The notes under the pieces are model-generated. The model made no database searches, was not told where the DNA came from, and saw nothing but the letters and a program-made list of their open reading frames with translations. A DNA stretch of 64,000 nt from Marinobacter maritimus (GTDB lineage Bacteria > Pseudomonadota > Gammaproteobacteria > Pseudomonadales > Oleiphilaceae). Numbering within the stretch: the first letter of the stretch is position 1; every line of letters starts with the position of its first letter. Position numbers and translations under genes: made by a program. Below are positions 61,562 to 64,000 of this stretch, one piece after another. The stretch is from contig NZ_VCGW01000004.1 of assembly GCF_007671675.1 (NCBI RefSeq), forward strand, positions 124,001-188,000, in the 5' to 3' direction.

Positions 61562-63055
61562 ATGAAAAACGTTCCACTGTACCTAGCTGGCGAATTCGTT
61601 CAGAGCCAGACCAACGAATGGATTGATGTCACCGACCCGGCCACCAACGAAGTCATTGCGCGTGCGCCTTGCACCACAGACGCTGAGATGCGCAAAGCCA
61701 TTGATACCGCCGGCGAAGTGTTCAAAACCTGGAAAGAAGTTCCGGTTTCCGACCGTGCCCGCGTCATGCTGCGTTACCAGGCGCTGCTGAAAGAGCACCA
61801 CGACGAAATTGCTGAAATCCTGTCCCAGGAAACCGGTAAAACTTTTGACGACGCCAAAGGCGACGTTTGGCGCGGTATTGAAGTGGTTGAACATGCGGCC
61901 AACGTAGCTTCCATGATGATGGGTGAAACCGTTGAAAACGTAGCCCGTTCGGTTGATACCCACTCCTGGATTCAGCCGCTGGGTGTGTGTGCGGGCATTA
62001 CGCCGTTCAACTTCCCGGCAATGATTCCCTTGTGGATGTTCCCGATGGCGATTGCCTGCGGTAACACGTTTATTCTCAAACCGTCTGAGCAGGATCCGCT
62101 TACTCCAATGCGTCTTGCCGAACTGTTTGAAGAGGCCGGTGCACCCAAGGGTGTGCTTCAGGTTGTACACGGCGGCAAACAGCAAGTTGATGTTCTGCTA
62201 ACCGACCCCGCTATCAAAGCAGTGTCTTTCGTGGGTTCTGTGCCGGTCGGCCGTTACATCTACGAAACCGGCACCCGTAACATGAAGCGTGTTCAGAGCT
62301 TTGCCGGTGCCAAGAACCACATGGTTATCATGCCGGATGCGGATAAACAGCAGGTTCTCAATGCCCTGGTAGGTGCATCTGTAGGTGCTGCCGGCCAGCG
62401 TTGCATGGCCATTTCAGTGGCAGTGTTCGTAGGTGAAGCCCAAGCCTGGATTCCGGAACTGAAAGAAGCCATGGCGAAAGTTCGCCCGGGTGCCTGGAAT
62501 GATTCCGGGGCCAGCTATGGCCCGGTTATCTCTCCCAAGGCCAAGGATCGTATTGAATCTCTTATCGCTACCGGCGAAACCCAGGGCGCCAATCTGCTCC
62601 TGGACGGCCGTGGCTGCAGCGTTGATGGTTTGCCCGATGGAAACTGGGTTGGCCCAACCCTGTTCTCCGGAGTGACCACCGAGATGGACATCTATAACGA
62701 AGAAGTCTTCGGTCCTGTGCTTGCCTGTATGGAAGAGGAAAACCTCGGGGATGCCATCGCCCTCATCAACAAGAGCCCATACGGTAACGGTGTCTCGATC
62801 TTTACCAGCTCTGGCGGCGCGGCCCGTCGCTTCCAGCACGAGATTGAAGTGGGTCAGGTGGGTGTGAACATTCCCATCCCTGTGCCCCTGCCATTCTTCT
62901 CGTTCACCGGTTGGAAGGGATCCTTCTACGGCGATCAGCACGCTTACGGCAAGCAGGCAGTGCGCTTCTATACCGAGACCAAAACCGTTACGTCACGCTG
63001 GTTCACCAGTGAGGCTGCTACGACAGAAGCAAACTTCTCTATCCAGTTGCGTTAA
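61562..63055 (+). CDS. mmsA: Methylmalonate-semialdehyde dehydrogenase (acylating)
   Basis: 497 residues from ATG 61562; the upstream frame is not coding-like. Aldehyde-dehydrogenase superfamily with MmsA signatures: [34 protein letters not shown], and catalytic Cys in [11 protein letters not shown]. It converts methylmalonate semialdehyde with NAD and CoA to propionyl-CoA in valine and thymine catabolism. Terminator downstream, then an acyl-CoA dehydrogenase gene, the usual valine-pathway partner. Confidence 0.95.
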   Translation: MKNVPLYLAGEFVQSQTNEWIDVTDPATNEVIARAPCTTDAEMRKAIDTAGEVFKTWKEVPVSDRARVMLRYQALLKEHHDEIAEILSQETGKTFDDAKGDVWRGIEVVEHAANVASMMMGETVENVARSVDTHSWIQPLGVCAGITPFNFPAMIPLWMFPMAIACGNTFILKPSEQDPLTPMRLAELFEEAGAPKGVLQVVHGGKQQVDVLLTDPAIKAVSFVGSVPVGRYIYETGTRNMKRVQSFAGAKNHMVIMPDADKQQVLNALVGASVGAAGQRCMAISVAVFVGEAQAWIPELKEAMAKVRPGAWNDSGASYGPVISPKAKDRIESLIATGETQGANLLLDGRGCSVDGLPDGNWVGPTLFSGVTTEMDIYNEEVFGPVLACMEEENLGDAIALINKSPYGNGVSIFTSSGGAARRFQHEIEVGQVGVNIPIPVPLPFFSFTGWKGSFYGDQHAYGKQAVRFYTETKTVTSRWFTSEAATTEANFSIQLR

Positions 63056-63078
63056 TTGCGTTGACGGTGGGACGATTT

Positions 63079-63108
63079 GGGCCGGAAACAGATTCCGGCC
63101 CCTTTTTT
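63079..63108 (+). terminator. Intrinsic terminator after mmsA
   Basis: A nine-base perfect stem (63079-63087 and 63093-63101, GGGCCGGAA) with loop ACAGA, followed after one C by six T residues. It ends mmsA on the plus strand, perhaps with read-through into the acyl-CoA dehydrogenase gene that starts 41 bases later. Confidence 0.85.
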
Positions 63109-63148
63109 ATCCCGCGTGACCAAAGACTCTTGAATCTGGAGCCTGACG

Positions 63149-64000
63149 ATGGACTTTAACCTGACTGAAGATCAGCTGGCGTTTCGCGAAGCGGCTCGCA
63201 ATTTTGCTGAAAAATCCATGGCGCCCCACGCAGCCAAGTGGGACGACGAACATATCTTTCCGGTAGACACGCTGAAAGAGGCCGGCGAAATGGGCTTTAT
63301 GGGGATCTATACCCCGGAAGCGCTCGGCGGTATGGGACTTTCCAGGCTGGATACGTCGGTAATTGTTGAAGAGCTTGCAGCTGCATGCCCTTCAACAGCT
63401 GCGTTTATAACCATTCACAACATGGCAACCTGGATGGTTGCGAGCTTTGCGTCCGATGACCTCAAGCAGGACATTGTTCCGAAGCTGGCCAGTGGTGAGT
63501 GGCTTGCGTCTTACTGCCTGACCGAACCCGGTGCGGGCTCCGATGCTGCCAGCTTGCGAACCAAAGCGGTTCGGGATGGCGATAGCTACGTGATCAACGG
63601 TAGCAAGGTCTTTATCTCCGGCGCCGGTGATACCAATATTCTTGTGCTCATGGCTCGTACCGGTACTCCGGACTCCGGTTCCAAAGGCATTTCTACTTTC
63701 GTGATTCCCGCGGATGCCGAAGGTATTTCCTACGGAAAGAATGAAGAGAAAATGGGCTGGCACAGCCAACCAACTCGCACGATTAATCTTGAAAACGTTC
63801 GGGTTCCTGTAACCAAGCGGGTAGGTGAAGAGGGCGACGGCTTCGCCATTGCCATGAAAGGTCTGGATGGTGGCCGCCTCAACATTGCCACCTGTTCTCT
63901 GGGCGGTGCACAAGCAGCGTTGCTGCGAGCCCGGAACTACATGCATGAACGTGAGCAGTTCGGTAAACCTCTGGCCGCGTTCCAGGCTCTACAGTTCAAG
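63149..64000 (+). CDS. Acyl-CoA dehydrogenase, truncated by the window edge (isobutyryl-CoA type likely)
   Basis: 284 residues are visible from ATG 63149 (CTGGAG upstream) to the edge without a stop. N-terminus MDFNLTEDQLAFREAARNF, FAD-binding CLTEPGAGSDAASL, substrate loop INGSKVFISGAGD, and MGWHSQPTRTINLE, all of the short-chain acyl-CoA dehydrogenase type. Directly after mmsA this fits isobutyryl-CoA dehydrogenase of valine degradation. The catalytic Glu region and C-terminus are outside the window. Confidence 0.9.
   Translation, partial: MDFNLTEDQLAFREAARNFAEKSMAPHAAKWDDEHIFPVDTLKEAGEMGFMGIYTPEALGGMGLSRLDTSVIVEELAAACPSTAAFITIHNMATWMVASFASDDLKQDIVPKLASGEWLASYCLTEPGAGSDAASLRTKAVRDGDSYVINGSKVFISGAGDTNILVLMARTGTPDSGSKGISTFVIPADAEGISYGKNEEKMGWHSQPTRTINLENVRVPVTKRVGEEGDGFAIAMKGLDGGRLNIATCSLGGAQAALLRARNYMHEREQFGKPLAAFQALQFK

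Overview
The window reads as a chromosomal segment of a Marinobacter-like marine gammaproteobacterium. The strongest marker is a single-domain fatty acyl-CoA reductase at 20164-21711, which closely resembles (from memory) the Marinobacter enzyme that makes fatty alcohols for wax esters. It comes with a ppc / deacylase-HDOD / adk / tsaB / rsmJ neighbourhood of Pseudomonas-Marinobacter type, an acs gene followed by a CrbR/ErdR-type regulator, an ArgP/ArgO pair and an MmsR-like/mmsA/acyl-CoA dehydrogenase locus. Coding density is high. Genes lie on both strands in short operons, many convergent neighbours overlap by a few bases, and several bidirectional terminators are visible. I saw no insertion sequence, prophage, CRISPR array, rRNA or tRNA.

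Layout. 1-8 kb: the end of mazG, two small paralogous proteins tail to tail, PEP carboxylase, a YbaK-HDOD fusion, adenylate kinase, tsaB, a disordered small protein and rsmJ. 8-14 kb: plsB, nudC-murI, and a two-gene minus-strand unit (SAM methyltransferase plus an MprF-C-like acyl/aminoacyl transferase). 14-20 kb: an HDOD-histidine kinase followed by a REC-PAS-GGDEF-EAL protein, then a MinD/ParA-like ATPase. 20-25 kb: fatty acyl-CoA reductase, acetyl-CoA synthetase with its response regulator, and a 2-hydroxyacid dehydrogenase. 25-31 kb: aminotransferase, CPXCG protein, DUF1439 lipoprotein, an isopropylmalate/tartrate-dehydrogenase-like enzyme, a free-standing EAL phosphodiesterase and a small membrane protein. 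31-36 kb: a LysR gene divergent from a five-gene operon (acyl-CoA dehydrogenase, SDR, APH-type kinase, histidine phosphatase, SDR).

36-46 kb is more accessory: a DUF6279 lipoprotein, DUF2798 protein, a decayed DUF4397 lipoprotein, PBP4, a double GST_N protein, a GFA-family protein, a Fur-box-preceded sugar dehydrogenase facing a 32-codon membrane ORF, YaiI, YjdM, a PCu(A)C copper chaperone, a 58-residue CCGSCS-type protein and a membrane diguanylate cyclase. 46-64 kb: a cold-shock protein, crotonase, CPBP protease, ArgP/ArgO, an NlpC/P60 lipoprotein, ArfB, a lipase-like hydrolase, DUF2007, SDR, RluF, a zinc-ribbon methyltransferase, AtoE, a PLD-like protein, GATase with YebC, an ODP-type metallo-beta-lactamase-fold protein, an SRPBCC protein, and the MmsR-like/mmsA locus with a truncated acyl-CoA dehydrogenase at the right edge.

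Functionally the window joins lipid and short-chain acid metabolism (plsB, the reductase, acs, the ACAD/APH operon, atoE, mmsA) with second-messenger signalling (three c-di-GMP enzymes, two HDOD proteins). The best candidates for something under-described are the ACAD-SDR-APH-phosphatase-SDR operon (perhaps a phospho-acyl-CoA route for 4-hydroxy acids, like LvaA/LvaC or ACAD10/11), the methyltransferase/DUF2156 lipid-modification pair, the Fur-box divergent locus with its tiny membrane ORF, and the HDOD-kinase/c-di-GMP two-gene module.
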